A program made the position numbers and the translations under genes. From Lachnospiraceae bacterium (GTDB taxonomy: Bacteria > Bacillota > Clostridia > Lachnospirales > Lachnospiraceae), in the NCBI GenBank assembly GCA_900759225.1, contig CAAEUM010000248.1, positions 1-5,202 of the forward strand: a DNA stretch of 5,202 nt, in the 5' to 3' direction. Under the pieces are notes generated by a model, which ran no database searches, was not told where the DNA came from, and saw only the letters and a program-made list of their open reading frames with translations. Below are positions 1-5,202 of the stretch, piece by piece (the first letter of the stretch is position 1; each line of letters begins with the position of its first letter).

Positions 1-235
1 CAAAGGCGTGAAGTGCGTTTGATTTGGTGCGCCGCCCAATGGCAACGTCCGTTGTAAGGAGTGTAAACCCGAAGGTCAGAACCAGAGCCAGGTAGACAAT
101 GAGGAAAAGTCCTCCTCCGTCCTTGGCTGCCAGATAAGGAAAACGCCAGATGTTTCCAACACCTACGGCACTTCCGGCAGCAGCCAGTACAAATCCAAGT
201 GACCCGGTAAAACTGCTTTTTTTCTTTGCTTCCAT
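1..235 (-). CDS. Sodium:neurotransmitter symporter (NSS/SNF) family transporter, N-terminal part only
   Basis: The 78 complete codons read in from the ATG at 235-233 give the N-terminus of an NSS-family (LeuT-like) Na+-coupled secondary transporter of the cytoplasmic membrane. Members usually import amino acids or related small solutes; the substrate cannot be told from this fragment. A short basic cytoplasmic leader (KKKSS, residues 4-8) is followed by TM1 with the family's unwound core GSAVGVGNIWRFP (residues 21-33). Ala23 and Asn28 align with the LeuT Na+ ligands Ala22 and Asn27, and Arg31 with the extracellular-gate Arg30. The conserved DGGG turn (about 37-40) and a hydrophobic TM2 ending in AIGRR follow. 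The start is supported by an SD-like CGAGGT on the minus strand (250-245), nine bases upstream. The gene is divergent from the XRE regulator. The rest, including the stop, lies beyond the left window edge, so intactness cannot be judged. Confidence 0.93.
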   Translation of the reverse strand, partial: MEAKKKSSFTGSLGFVLAAAGSAVGVGNIWRFPYLAAKDGGGLFLIVYLALVLTFGFTLLTTDVAIGRRTKSNALHAF

Positions 236-273
236 GTTGATGATACCTCGTTCTATTTATAATTACCCGTACT

Positions 274-301
274 ATTATATTGGTTTCCGGTGAAAATGCA
301 A
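274..301 (-). promoter_or_regulatory. Candidate sigma-A promoter for the NSS transporter gene
   Basis: On the minus strand a perfect TATAAT -10 box lies at 279-274. A weak -35, TTGCAT (301-296), sits 16 bases upstream. The predicted start would leave an untranslated leader of roughly 30 bases that contains the SD at 250-245. The -10 is strong and the -35 matches the consensus only in its TTG. The position, just ahead of a well-supported start codon, is the main argument. The outer arm of an inverted repeat (308-319) lies directly upstream of this -35. Confidence 0.5.
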
Positions 302-307
302 CATCTC

Positions 308-332
308 AAAAGTTTCATAAAAAGAAATTTTT
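308..332. repeat. Imperfect inverted repeat (operator-like dyad) in the divergent intergenic region
   Basis: AAAAGTTTC (308-316) and GAAATTTTT (324-332) are 9-bp inverted arms with one mismatch, separated by 7 bases (in RNA the mismatch would be a G-U pair). A third copy of the half-site, GAAACTTTT, occurs at 427-435 beside the regulator gene. The dyad lies immediately upstream of the -35 of the transporter promoter, a usual place for an activator or repressor site. No protein can be assigned; the neighbouring XRE regulator is the obvious candidate. Confidence 0.45.
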
Positions 333-354
333 TTGCGAAAAAATTGAATAATAC

Positions 355-383
355 TGGAAATTATAGAGGTAATCCCTTATAAT
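355..383 (+). promoter_or_regulatory. Candidate sigma-A promoter for the XRE regulator gene
   Basis: A perfect TATAAT -10 (378-383) is preceded at 17 bases by TGGAAA (355-360), which matches the TTGACA consensus at four of six positions. Transcription would start near 390, inside the small dyad at 385-396. This would give a leader of about 110 bases that contains the strong hairpin at 455-487. Other AT-rich hexamers occur nearby, so the exact start is uncertain. Confidence 0.5.
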
Positions 384-384
384 C

Positions 385-396
385 AGGTTAGAACCT
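385..396. promoter_or_regulatory. Small dyad AGGTT-AG-AACCT at the predicted transcription start, possible operator
   Basis: Two perfect 5-bp arms (385-389 and 392-396) separated by two bases lie one base downstream of the -10 box, where a bound repressor would block RNA polymerase. XRE-family regulators often autoregulate through short dyads at such positions. Its small size means chance is a real alternative. Confidence 0.35.
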
Positions 397-454
397 ATGG
401 CATTTATATAAAATGGATATTTATATGAAACTTTTATGGAGAAAGGGATAGACG

Positions 455-487
455 GTACCATCTGCCTGCAAGGAAGGCAGATGGTAC
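455..487 (+). promoter_or_regulatory. Perfect 13-bp stem-loop in the regulator leader, just before the Shine-Dalgarno
   Basis: GTACCATCTGCCT (455-467) and AGGCAGATGGTAC (475-487) are exact inverted repeats around a 7-base loop, GCAAGGA. The stem ends one base before the GAGGGAG ribosome site (489-494 region) of the ATG at 502. It also encloses another in-frame ATG (481-483) whose own SD-like AAGGAAGG (470-477) lies in the loop and 3' arm. No T-run follows, so it is not an intrinsic terminator. Likely roles are a translational control or mRNA-stability element, or a DNA operator; which one cannot be told here. Confidence 0.6.
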
Positions 488-501
488 GAGGGAGAGCAAA
501 A

Positions 502-1266
502 ATGGGATCACAGGGAGATGAAAAGGGGCAGGTAAGTGGAGAAACCGTAAATATTCGGGTAGGGGAGCGTATCCGCAGGGAACGGAAAAACAGGCGTATG
601 ACCCTGCAGCAGCTGGCTGACCGGATCCACAAGAGTCGGGCCAGCATGAGCAAATATGAAAAGGGGGAGGTTTCCCTTGATGTGGAAACGCTGACGGAGA
701 TCGCAGAGGCTTTGGAAATAAGCCCGGGACAGCTCCTTGATCTGCCGAAAAACCAGGAGATACCTGCTGCAGCAAGGACTTCAATTACCGGAGCCAGCCC
801 CTTTTTTCTGGCGAGGCGTCTGTATTTTTATTTTTATGACGGCCGTTATGAGCGCCTGAAGGACGGGATCATTGACATCCGGGAGGCAGAGGAGGAACCG
901 GGAAGCTTTGAGGCGGCCCTTTCTATCAGGGCCTTAAACCCCTCCGGCCGCAGCAGCGAAGTTTATTATACAGGAAAAGTGGTTTACAGTGATATGCTTA
1001 TCCGCTTTTCCTTTGTAAATCAGTATAATTCCCTGGAGGAGGATCTGCTTTATATTTTCAATCCCCTGGAGCTTCGGGATTCCACAGATGGGCTGCTCTG
1101 CGGCATTTCCAGTGCGGATCTGATGCCCTGCGCTTTTAAGTGTCTGGTAACATTGAATCCCAAGGAGCATACGGAGGAGCTGAAAAGAAGCCTTTTAATT
1201 ACCAGAAGGGAGTTAAACCGGTGGCAGCGGCTGAATATGCTGATCGTGGATAACCGGGGGTTTTAA
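502..1266 (+). CDS. XRE/Cro-type HTH transcriptional regulator with an unrecognised C-terminal domain
   Basis: The 254-residue protein from the ATG at 502 has a classic XRE (HTH_3) DNA-binding domain near residues 18-78: GERIRRERKNRRMTLQQLAD, then the recognition-helix region KSRASMSKYEKGE and the closing LTEIAEALEISPGQLL. The remaining roughly 170 residues look like a folded, soluble domain with many aromatics and alternating strands. I do not recognise it; it lacks an obvious cupin, peptidase or TPR signature. No membrane segment is seen. It is probably a one-component regulator whose C-terminal half senses a ligand or mediates oligomerisation. I chose 502 because GAGGGAG lies about seven bases upstream. 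In-frame ATGs at 436 (no SD) and 481 (SD inside a hairpin) would add 22 or 7 residues. The gene is divergent from the transporter and is the first of a plus-strand series. Its target is unknown; autoregulation is plausible. Confidence 0.88.
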   Translation: MGSQGDEKGQVSGETVNIRVGERIRRERKNRRMTLQQLADRIHKSRASMSKYEKGEVSLDVETLTEIAEALEISPGQLLDLPKNQEIPAAARTSITGASPFFLARRLYFYFYDGRYERLKDGIIDIREAEEEPGSFEAALSIRALNPSGRSSEVYYTGKVVYSDMLIRFSFVNQYNSLEEDLLYIFNPLELRDSTDGLLCGISSADLMPCAFKCLVTLNPKEHTEELKRSLLITRRELNRWQRLNMLIVDNRGF

Positions 1267-1281
1267 GCAAAGGCTCAATGA

Positions 1282-1310
1282 TGGAAAATAAGATACAGAT
1301 ATGATATGAT
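1282..1310 (+). promoter_or_regulatory. Weak candidate promoter upstream of the DUF1653 gene
   Basis: TGGAAA (1282-1287), the same -35-like hexamer seen before the regulator, is followed after 17 bases by TATGAT (1305-1310), a five-of-six -10 box. It lies in the 102-base gap after the regulator stop. Transcription would begin near 1317, inside the palindrome at 1313-1338. Read-through from the regulator gene is an equally good explanation for expression, because no terminator is seen between them. Confidence 0.35.
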
Positions 1311-1312
1311 GT

Positions 1313-1338
1313 TGGGGGCAAAAGGTTTTTTGACCCCA
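1313..1338. repeat. 26-bp imperfect palindrome in the regulator-DUF1653 gap
   Basis: TGGGGgCAAAA (1313-1323) and TTTTGaCCCCA (1328-1338) pair symmetrically around GGTT, with ten matched pairs and one central G/A mismatch per arm. No T-run follows on the plus strand, so it does not look like a plus-strand terminator. It could be an operator at the start of the downstream transcript, an mRNA hairpin, or one copy of a dispersed intergenic palindrome. Confidence 0.5.
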
Positions 1339-1368
1339 GCCGCAAGGCAGAAAAGGAGGAAAAAGGGA

Positions 1369-1899
1369 ATGAATCAGAAACCTGTGCCGGGAACCTTTTA
1401 CAGGCATTTTAAGCATAATCTGTACCAGGTGATCGCTGTGGCAACTCATACGGAAACCGGGGAGGAGATGGTAGTATACCAGGCACTTTACGGTGATTAT
1501 AAAATATATGTCCGTCCCTTATCCATGTTCCTTAGTCCGGTAGACAGGGAAAAATATCCGGATGCTGATCAGGAATACCGGTTTGAGAGGGTTGAGCCGG
1601 GCAAGGCCGGGATGGAAAAAGGAAGCCGGGGGATGATGGCGCCGGAAGCGGAAGAAGAAACGCAAAAGCCGAGTGAGTGGCTGGAGCGTTTTTTAGATGC
1701 GGATAAGGCAAAGGAACAGCTGGCTCTTCTGCGGGCTATGGAGGGTCATGTGGGCCAGAGGGAGCTGGACTGCATCTGCCTGTCTCTTGGTATCCCTGCA
1801 GACAGCAAAAAGACAATCCATCAGCAGCTGGATGATATCCGGAAGGCAGTTTCCCTTCAGGAGCGCTATGATGGAGCCCATTTAAGAGGCAGCAGATAA
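1369..1899 (+). CDS. DUF1653 domain-containing protein with C-terminal helical extension
   Basis: The 176-residue protein starts at the ATG at 1369, nine bases after a consensus AGGAGG (1354-1359). An in-frame ATG at 1306 would read through the palindrome and lacks a comparable SD, so it is less likely. Residues about 3-70 match the DUF1653 family (Pfam PF07866): PGTFYRHFKHNLYQVIAVA, then VVYQALYGDY, then RPLSMFLSPVD and a YRFERV end. The family is a compact, mostly beta fold found in bacteria, often as a stand-alone small protein, with no established biochemical function that I know of. A charged, low-complexity linker (about 71-100) leads to a predicted helical tail (about 101-176) that I do not recognise. 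No signal peptide or membrane segment is seen, so it should be cytoplasmic. It lies 102 bases after the regulator and 42 bases before uvrC, so shared transcription is likely. A link to DNA repair is only positional. Confidence 0.85.
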   Translation: MNQKPVPGTFYRHFKHNLYQVIAVATHTETGEEMVVYQALYGDYKIYVRPLSMFLSPVDREKYPDADQEYRFERVEPGKAGMEKGSRGMMAPEAEEETQKPSEWLERFLDADKAKEQLALLRAMEGHVGQRELDCICLSLGIPADSKKTIHQQLDDIRKAVSLQERYDGAHLRGSR

Positions 1900-1925
1900 G
1901 AGAAGCAAGAAGGAAAACAGGGAAA

Positions 1926-1944
1926 GGGGAGGCACAAGGAATTG
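1926..1944 (+). promoter_or_regulatory. Ribosome site that fixes a TTG start for uvrC
   Basis: GGGGAGG (1926-1932) lies nine bases before TTG (1942-1944). No ATG or GTG in frame precedes the conserved [10 protein letters not shown] segment, so TTG is the only start that keeps the whole GIY-YIG domain. The 42-base gap from the DUF1653 stop contains no T at all and is about 90 percent purine, which keeps the leader unpaired. Confidence 0.8.
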
Positions 1945-3855
1945 TTTGACCTGGAAGAAGAGCTGAAAAAACTGCCGGGAAGCCCCGGTGTTTACCTGAT
2001 GCATAATGACAGGGATGAAATCATTTATATCGGAAAGGCCATCAGCCTGAAAAACAGGGTGCGCCAGTATTTTCAGAGCAGCAGGGGAAAAACGGCTAAG
2101 ATCGAGCAGATGGTTTCCCATATTGCATGGTTTGAATATATCCTTACAGATTCAGAGCTGGAGGCGCTGGTGCTGGAGTGCAATCTGATCAAGGAGCACA
2201 GGCCCCGCTACAACACCATGCTGAAGGATGACAAAACCTATCCTTATATTAAGGCTACCCTTGGGGAGGATTTCCCCAGGCTGCTTTTTTCAAGGGATAT
2301 GAAGAAGGATGGGAAAAGCAGGTATTTCGGGCCATATACCAGTGCAGGTGCAGTGAAGGATACCCTGGAGCTGATACACAAGCTTTACCGTATCCGCACC
2401 TGCAGCCGGATCCTTCCAAGGGACACAGGGAAGGAGCGCCCCTGTCTGAATTACCACATCAAGCAGTGTGACGCCCCCTGCCAGGGCTATATCTCAAAGG
2501 AGGAGTATCGGGCCTCCTTTAGCCGGGCTCTGGATTTTCTGGGCGGCCATTATGACCCGCTCTTAAAATCCCTGGAGGAAAAAATGATGGAGGCCTCGAA
2601 ACAGCTGGAATTTGAGAAGGCCATTGAATACAGGGAGCTTTTAAACAGCGTAAAGCAGGTGGCCCAGAAGCAGAAGATCACAAGCAGCAGCCAGGAGGAC
2701 AGGGACATTATTGCCATGGCAAAGGACGCCCAGGATGCGGTGGTGCAGGTGTTCTTTATACGGGAGGGAAAGCTGATAGGACGGGACCATTTCCATATTT
2801 CTGCCTCCACTGCAGAGGATGAGGGCGAGATTTTAGACAGCTTTGTAAAGCAGTATTATGCGGGAACCCCCTTTATCCCTCGGGAGCTTTGGCTTCAGTA
2901 CCCTCTGGGGGATGAGGAGCTTATTGGGCAGTGGCTCAGTGGGAAGAGAGGACAGAAGGTAAAGATCGTAGTTCCGCAAAAAGGGGAGAAGGAGCGGCTG
3001 GTGGAGCTGGCAGCGAGGAATGCAGCCCTGGTGTTAAGCCAGGATAAGGAGCGGATCAAGAGGGAGGAGCTGCGCACCATTGGCGCCATGAACCAGATCG
3101 GGGAGCTTTTAGGGCTTTCAGGCATCCGGCGTATAGAGGCTTTTGATATATCTAATACAAGCGGTGTGGAATCCGTTGGTTCCATGGTGGTTTATGAGGA
3201 TGGAAAGCCAAGGCGCAGCGATTACAGGAAGTTTAAGATACGCACCGTGCAGGGCCCCAACGATTATGCTTCCATGGATGAGGTGCTGACAAGACGGTTC
3301 TCCCATGGGCTCATTCAGCAAAAGCAGCAGGAGGATGGGGAGCTTTTTGAGGGGGGATTTACGCGTTTCCCGGATCTGATCATGATGGACGGCGGCCGCG
3401 GACAGGTGAATATTGCCCTGGAGGTGCTGAAAAAGCTGGGACTTTCTATTCCGGTCTGCGGTATGGTAAAGGATGACAGCCACAGGACAAGGGGGCTTTA
3501 CTATCAAAACCAGGAGGTTCCCATTGACCGCCACAGCGAGGGCTTCCGTCTGGTGACAAGGATCCAGGATGAGGCGCACCGTTTTGCCATTGAATATCAC
3601 AGGAGCTTAAGAGGAAAGGCCCAGGTCCGCTCTGTGCTGGATGAGATTGACGGCATTGGCCCTGCCAGGAGAAAGGCGCTGATGCGTCAGTTTAAGGACA
3701 TTGAGGCCATCCGGCAGGCAGAGGTAGAGCAGCTGAAACAGGCGCCGCAGATGAACCAGAGGGCGGCCCAGGCAGTCTATGACTTTTTCCATAAAAAGGC
3801 TGAGAATGTTTCTGAGACAGGGACTCCAGGGGAGCCGGGGCGAGAAAATACATGA
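1942..3855 (+). CDS. uvrC: UvrABC system protein C (excinuclease subunit C)
   Basis: UvrC is the nuclease of bacterial nucleotide excision repair: recruited by UvrB to damaged DNA in the cytoplasm, it cuts 3' and then 5' of the lesion. The 637-residue length is close to the family's roughly 600. The N-terminal GIY-YIG nuclease (about 11-95) shows GVY (16-18), YIG with catalytic Tyr29, Arg39 and the acidic SELEALVLE helix. Cys154, Cys168, Cys176 and Cys180 form the C-X13-C-X7-C-X3-C set reported to hold an iron-sulphur cluster in UvrC. A UVR helical hairpin that binds UvrB spans about 207-242. The RNase H-like 5' nuclease carries Asp402 (AFDISN), Asp441 (NDYASM), Asp483 (MMDGGRGQ) and His546 (DEAHRFAI), matching E. 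coli D399, D438, D466 and H538. Helix-hairpin-helix motifs (DGIGPARR, about 572-615) and a short variable tail end it. It appears intact. The start is TTG. Confidence 0.98.
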   Translation: MFDLEEELKKLPGSPGVYLMHNDRDEIIYIGKAISLKNRVRQYFQSSRGKTAKIEQMVSHIAWFEYILTDSELEALVLECNLIKEHRPRYNTMLKDDKTYPYIKATLGEDFPRLLFSRDMKKDGKSRYFGPYTSAGAVKDTLELIHKLYRIRTCSRILPRDTGKERPCLNYHIKQCDAPCQGYISKEEYRASFSRALDFLGGHYDPLLKSLEEKMMEASKQLEFEKAIEYRELLNSVKQVAQKQKITSSSQEDRDIIAMAKDAQDAVVQVFFIREGKLIGRDHFHISASTAEDEGEILDSFVKQYYAGTPFIPRELWLQYPLGDEELIGQWLSGKRGQKVKIVVPQKGEKERLVELAARNAALVLSQDKERIKREELRTIGAMNQIGELLGLSGIRRIEAFDISNTSGVESVGSMVVYEDGKPRRSDYRKFKIRTVQGPNDYASMDEVLTRRFSHGLIQQKQQEDGELFEGGFTRFPDLIMMDGGRGQVNIALEVLKKLGLSIPVCGMVKDDSHRTRGLYYQNQEVPIDRHSEGFRLVTRIQDEAHRFAIEYHRSLRGKAQVRSVLDEIDGIGPARRKALMRQFKDIEAIRQAEVEQLKQAPQMNQRAAQAVYDFFHKKAENVSETGTPGEPGRENT

Positions 3856-3880
3856 CAAGGCTATGAAAGTGTGTTAGTAT
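3852..3880 (+). promoter_or_regulatory. Candidate internal promoter for hprK-murB, overlapping the uvrC stop
   Basis: ATGACA (3852-3857, five of six to TTGACA) contains the uvrC TGA stop. After 17 bases comes TAGTAT (3875-3880, four of six to TATAAT), preceded by TGT, an extended -10 element. An overlapping TATAAA (3878-3883) is a better hexamer but at 20-base spacing. This would let the carbon-control and wall genes be expressed independently of the repair gene. Confidence 0.42.
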
Positions 3881-3912
3881 AAACATAAAACGGTTAAGGG
3901 GGTATCAGATAA

Positions 3913-4839
3913 ATGCATGGAGTGACTATAACAGAGCTGATCGAGAAGATGAAGCTTCGCAATACAACACCGGAAATCGATACAGATAAGATTGTGCTGA
4001 CCCATCCAGATGTAAACCGTCCGGCATTGCAGCTTACCGGCTTTTTCAATCATTTTGACCGGGAGCGTGTACAGATCATCGGCTATGTAGAGCAGGCCTA
4101 TATTAATACCATGGAGCGGGAAACCAAGCGCCAGATGTATGATAAACTGACCTCAAGCCAGATTCCCTGTCTCGTATTCAGCCGCAGCCAGGAGCCGGAT
4201 GAGGATCTGCTGGAGTTCTGCAACTATTACGGTGTTCCCTGCCTTGTATCTGATAAGACAACCTCTGCCCTTATGGCAGAGATCATCCGATGGCTGAACG
4301 TGCAGCTTGCACCCTGCATCAGCATCCATGGCGTCCTCATTGACGTATTCGGCGAGGGCGTGCTGATCATGGGCGAGAGCGGTATTGGAAAGAGCGAGGC
4401 AGCCTTGGAGCTGATCAAGAGAGGACACCGCCTTGTGACAGATGATGTGGTGGAGATCCGCAGGGTCAGTGATGATACGCTGATCGGAAGCGCACCGGAT
4501 ATCACAAAGCATTTTATTGAGCTTCGCGGTATTGGTATTATAGATGTAAAGACATTGTTTGGTGTTGAAAGCGTAAAGGATACCCAGTCGATCGACATGG
4601 TGATCAAGCTGGAGGACTGGGACAGGGATAAGGAATATGACCGGCTGGGCCTGGAAGACCAGTATACGGAATTTCTGGGAAATCAGGTTGTGTGCCATAC
4701 GATCCCGATCCGTCCGGGCCGTAACCTGGCAATCATTGTAGAGTCCGCTGCGGTCAACTACAGGCAGAAGAAAATGGGCTACAATGCGGCTTTGGAGCTT
4801 TATAACAGAGTTCAGGCTAATTTGGGAAAGAAGGCGTAA
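3913..4839 (+). CDS. hprK: HPr kinase/phosphorylase (HprK/P)
   Basis: HprK/P phosphorylates Ser46 of HPr using ATP or pyrophosphate when glycolytic intermediates are high, and removes the phosphate when they are low. In Firmicutes, P-Ser-HPr with CcpA drives carbon catabolite repression. The 308-residue length is normal for the family. The N-terminal domain (about 1-130) is followed by the kinase core: His139, the P-loop GESGIGKS (154-161, Lys160), Asp177-Asp178 in LVTDDVVEI, Glu203 in the signature IELRGIGIIDVKTLFG, and Arg244 in YDRLG. These correspond to the catalytic histidine, Walker lysine, paired aspartates, Mg-binding Glu and phosphorolysis-linked Arg described for Lactobacillus and Bacillus enzymes. 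The C-terminal IPIRPGRNLAIIVE (264-277) is also typical. All are intact, so a bifunctional enzyme is expected. AAGGGGG (3896-3902) lies 10 bases before the ATG. The stop is directly followed by murB. Confidence 0.98.
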   Translation: MHGVTITELIEKMKLRNTTPEIDTDKIVLTHPDVNRPALQLTGFFNHFDRERVQIIGYVEQAYINTMERETKRQMYDKLTSSQIPCLVFSRSQEPDEDLLEFCNYYGVPCLVSDKTTSALMAEIIRWLNVQLAPCISIHGVLIDVFGEGVLIMGESGIGKSEAALELIKRGHRLVTDDVVEIRRVSDDTLIGSAPDITKHFIELRGIGIIDVKTLFGVESVKDTQSIDMVIKLEDWDRDKEYDRLGLEDQYTEFLGNQVVCHTIPIRPGRNLAIIVESAAVNYRQKKMGYNAALELYNRVQANLGKKA

Positions 4840-5202
4840 ATGCGAAACTGGGAACAGTGGACAGAGGAAACCTTAAATGTAAGCGGAATTGAATATTGCT
4901 TTTTTGAGCCAATGAGGCAGCATACTACCTTCCGGATCGGAGGCCCTGCCAGGGTGTTTGCAAGGCCGGCTGATGAACAGCAGCTGCGGCTGTTGTTAAA
5001 GTACTGCAGGGAAGGAGATGTGCCCTGTATGGTCCTGGGGAATGGGAGCAACCTTCTGGTAAGCGATGAGGGCTATGAGGGAGTGGTCATTTCCCTGAAT
5101 AAGGCTTTTTCAGAATGCAGCATCAGCGGAAACTGCCTGAAAGCCGGAGGAGGCCTTCTTTTAGGAACAGCAGCCAGAAGGGCACAGGAAGCTTCTCTTG
5201 CA
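4840..5202 (+). CDS. murB: UDP-N-acetylenolpyruvoylglucosamine reductase, N-terminal part (runs off the window)
   Basis: MurB reduces UDP-GlcNAc-enolpyruvate to UDP-MurNAc with NADPH and FAD, the second committed step of peptidoglycan precursor synthesis in the cytoplasm. The 121 codons present cover much of the FAD-binding part. They show the HTTFRIGGPA motif (28-37), a segment ending in PCMVLGNGSNLLVSDEGYEG (61-80) with the family's GNGSNLL flavin-contact loop, and a glycine-rich GGGLLLG near the edge. The catalytic C-terminal half lies outside the window, so completeness cannot be checked. The ATG begins at the base right after the hprK TAA; only weak SD-like sequence (GGGAAAG, AAGG at 4824-4834) precedes it. 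Translation probably depends on ribosomes finishing hprK. The hprK-murB pairing is familiar in Clostridia. Confidence 0.96.
   Translation, partial: MRNWEQWTEETLNVSGIEYCFFEPMRQHTTFRIGGPARVFARPADEQQLRLLLKYCREGDVPCMVLGNGSNLLVSDEGYEGVVISLNKAFSECSISGNCLKAGGGLLLGTAARRAQEASLA

Larger units (their letters stand above)
308..435. repeat. Perfect 12-bp inverted repeat pair bracketing the regulator promoter
   Basis: AAAAGTTTCATA (308-319) is the exact reverse complement of TATGAAACTTTT (424-435). The arms are 104 bases apart edge to edge and about 116 bases centre to centre, near 11 turns of B-DNA, so both would face the same side of the helix. One arm lies beside the transporter promoter. The other lies beyond the candidate regulator promoter. 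This arrangement would suit a paired operator; it is an inference from geometry, not a recognised site. Confidence 0.5.

Noticed and set aside
308..345. Bidirectional terminator in the A/T-rich dyads
   Set aside because: The stems have almost no G-C pairs, and the genes on both sides diverge from this region, so no transcript is expected to end there.
455..487. Intrinsic terminator or attenuator formed by the 13-bp hairpin
   Set aside because: No run of T follows either arm on the plus strand; the stem is followed by GAGGGAGAGCAAAA and a start codon.
436..501. Start of the XRE regulator at the upstream ATG (436)
   Set aside because: No Shine-Dalgarno precedes it (the upstream bases are the inverted-repeat arm ending in CTTTT), and the added residues would be encoded by the hairpin; ATG 502 has a proper site.
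236..501. Riboswitch or T-box leader
   Set aside because: No conserved T-box, purine, SAM, TPP or other riboswitch core is recognisable; only simple dyads and one hairpin are seen.
1697..1885. 62-codon plus-strand frame inside the DUF1653 gene
   Set aside because: It is an out-of-frame shadow within a well-supported gene with no SD of its own.
3118..3600. 160-codon minus-strand open frame opposite uvrC
   Set aside because: It overlaps the RNase H-like nuclease domain of uvrC and has no family resemblance; it is a by-product of codon bias.
4153..4698. 181-codon minus-strand open frame opposite hprK
   Set aside because: It lies entirely within a conserved gene with all catalytic residues in place; the antisense translation has no recognisable domain or convincing ribosome site.
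1..5202. Mobile element, CRISPR array, toxin-antitoxin or defence island
   Set aside because: No transposase, integrase, tRNA gene, repeat-spacer pattern or defence protein is present; most of the window is conserved housekeeping sequence.

Overview
The window looks like chromosomal DNA from a low-to-mid GC Firmicute of the class Clostridia, most likely Lachnospiraceae. This is inferred from strong purine-rich Shine-Dalgarno sites, a TTG start on uvrC, a bifunctional HPr kinase/phosphorylase gene (a Firmicutes-type carbon regulator), and the order uvrC - hprK - murB, which is familiar from clostridial genomes. No species call is justified from the sequence alone.

Layout. Bases 1-235 hold the 5' end of a minus-strand gene for a sodium:neurotransmitter symporter (NSS) family transporter, cut by the window edge. 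Bases 236-501 form a divergent, AT-rich intergenic region. It has a candidate promoter in each direction, several inverted repeats, and a perfect 13-bp hairpin just before the Shine-Dalgarno of the next gene. Five plus-strand genes follow: an XRE-type HTH regulator with an unrecognised C-terminal domain (502-1266), a DUF1653 protein with a C-terminal extension (1369-1899), uvrC (1942-3855), hprK (3913-4839), and the 5' part of murB (4840 to the edge).

How the genes fit together. The last three are housekeeping genes: nucleotide excision repair (UvrC), carbon catabolite control (HprK acting on HPr) and peptidoglycan precursor synthesis (MurB). All catalytic residues checked in UvrC and HprK are present. 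hprK and murB abut exactly (TAA then ATG) and are probably translationally coupled. A candidate promoter overlapping the uvrC stop codon may give hprK-murB their own transcription. The regulator may control itself and/or the divergent transporter, but only the repeat architecture suggests this.

I found no mobile element, CRISPR array, RNA gene or defence system. The parts worth a second look are the regulatory DNA between 300 and 500, the uncharacterised C-terminal half of the regulator, and the DUF1653 extension. The rest is ordinary core-genome sequence.
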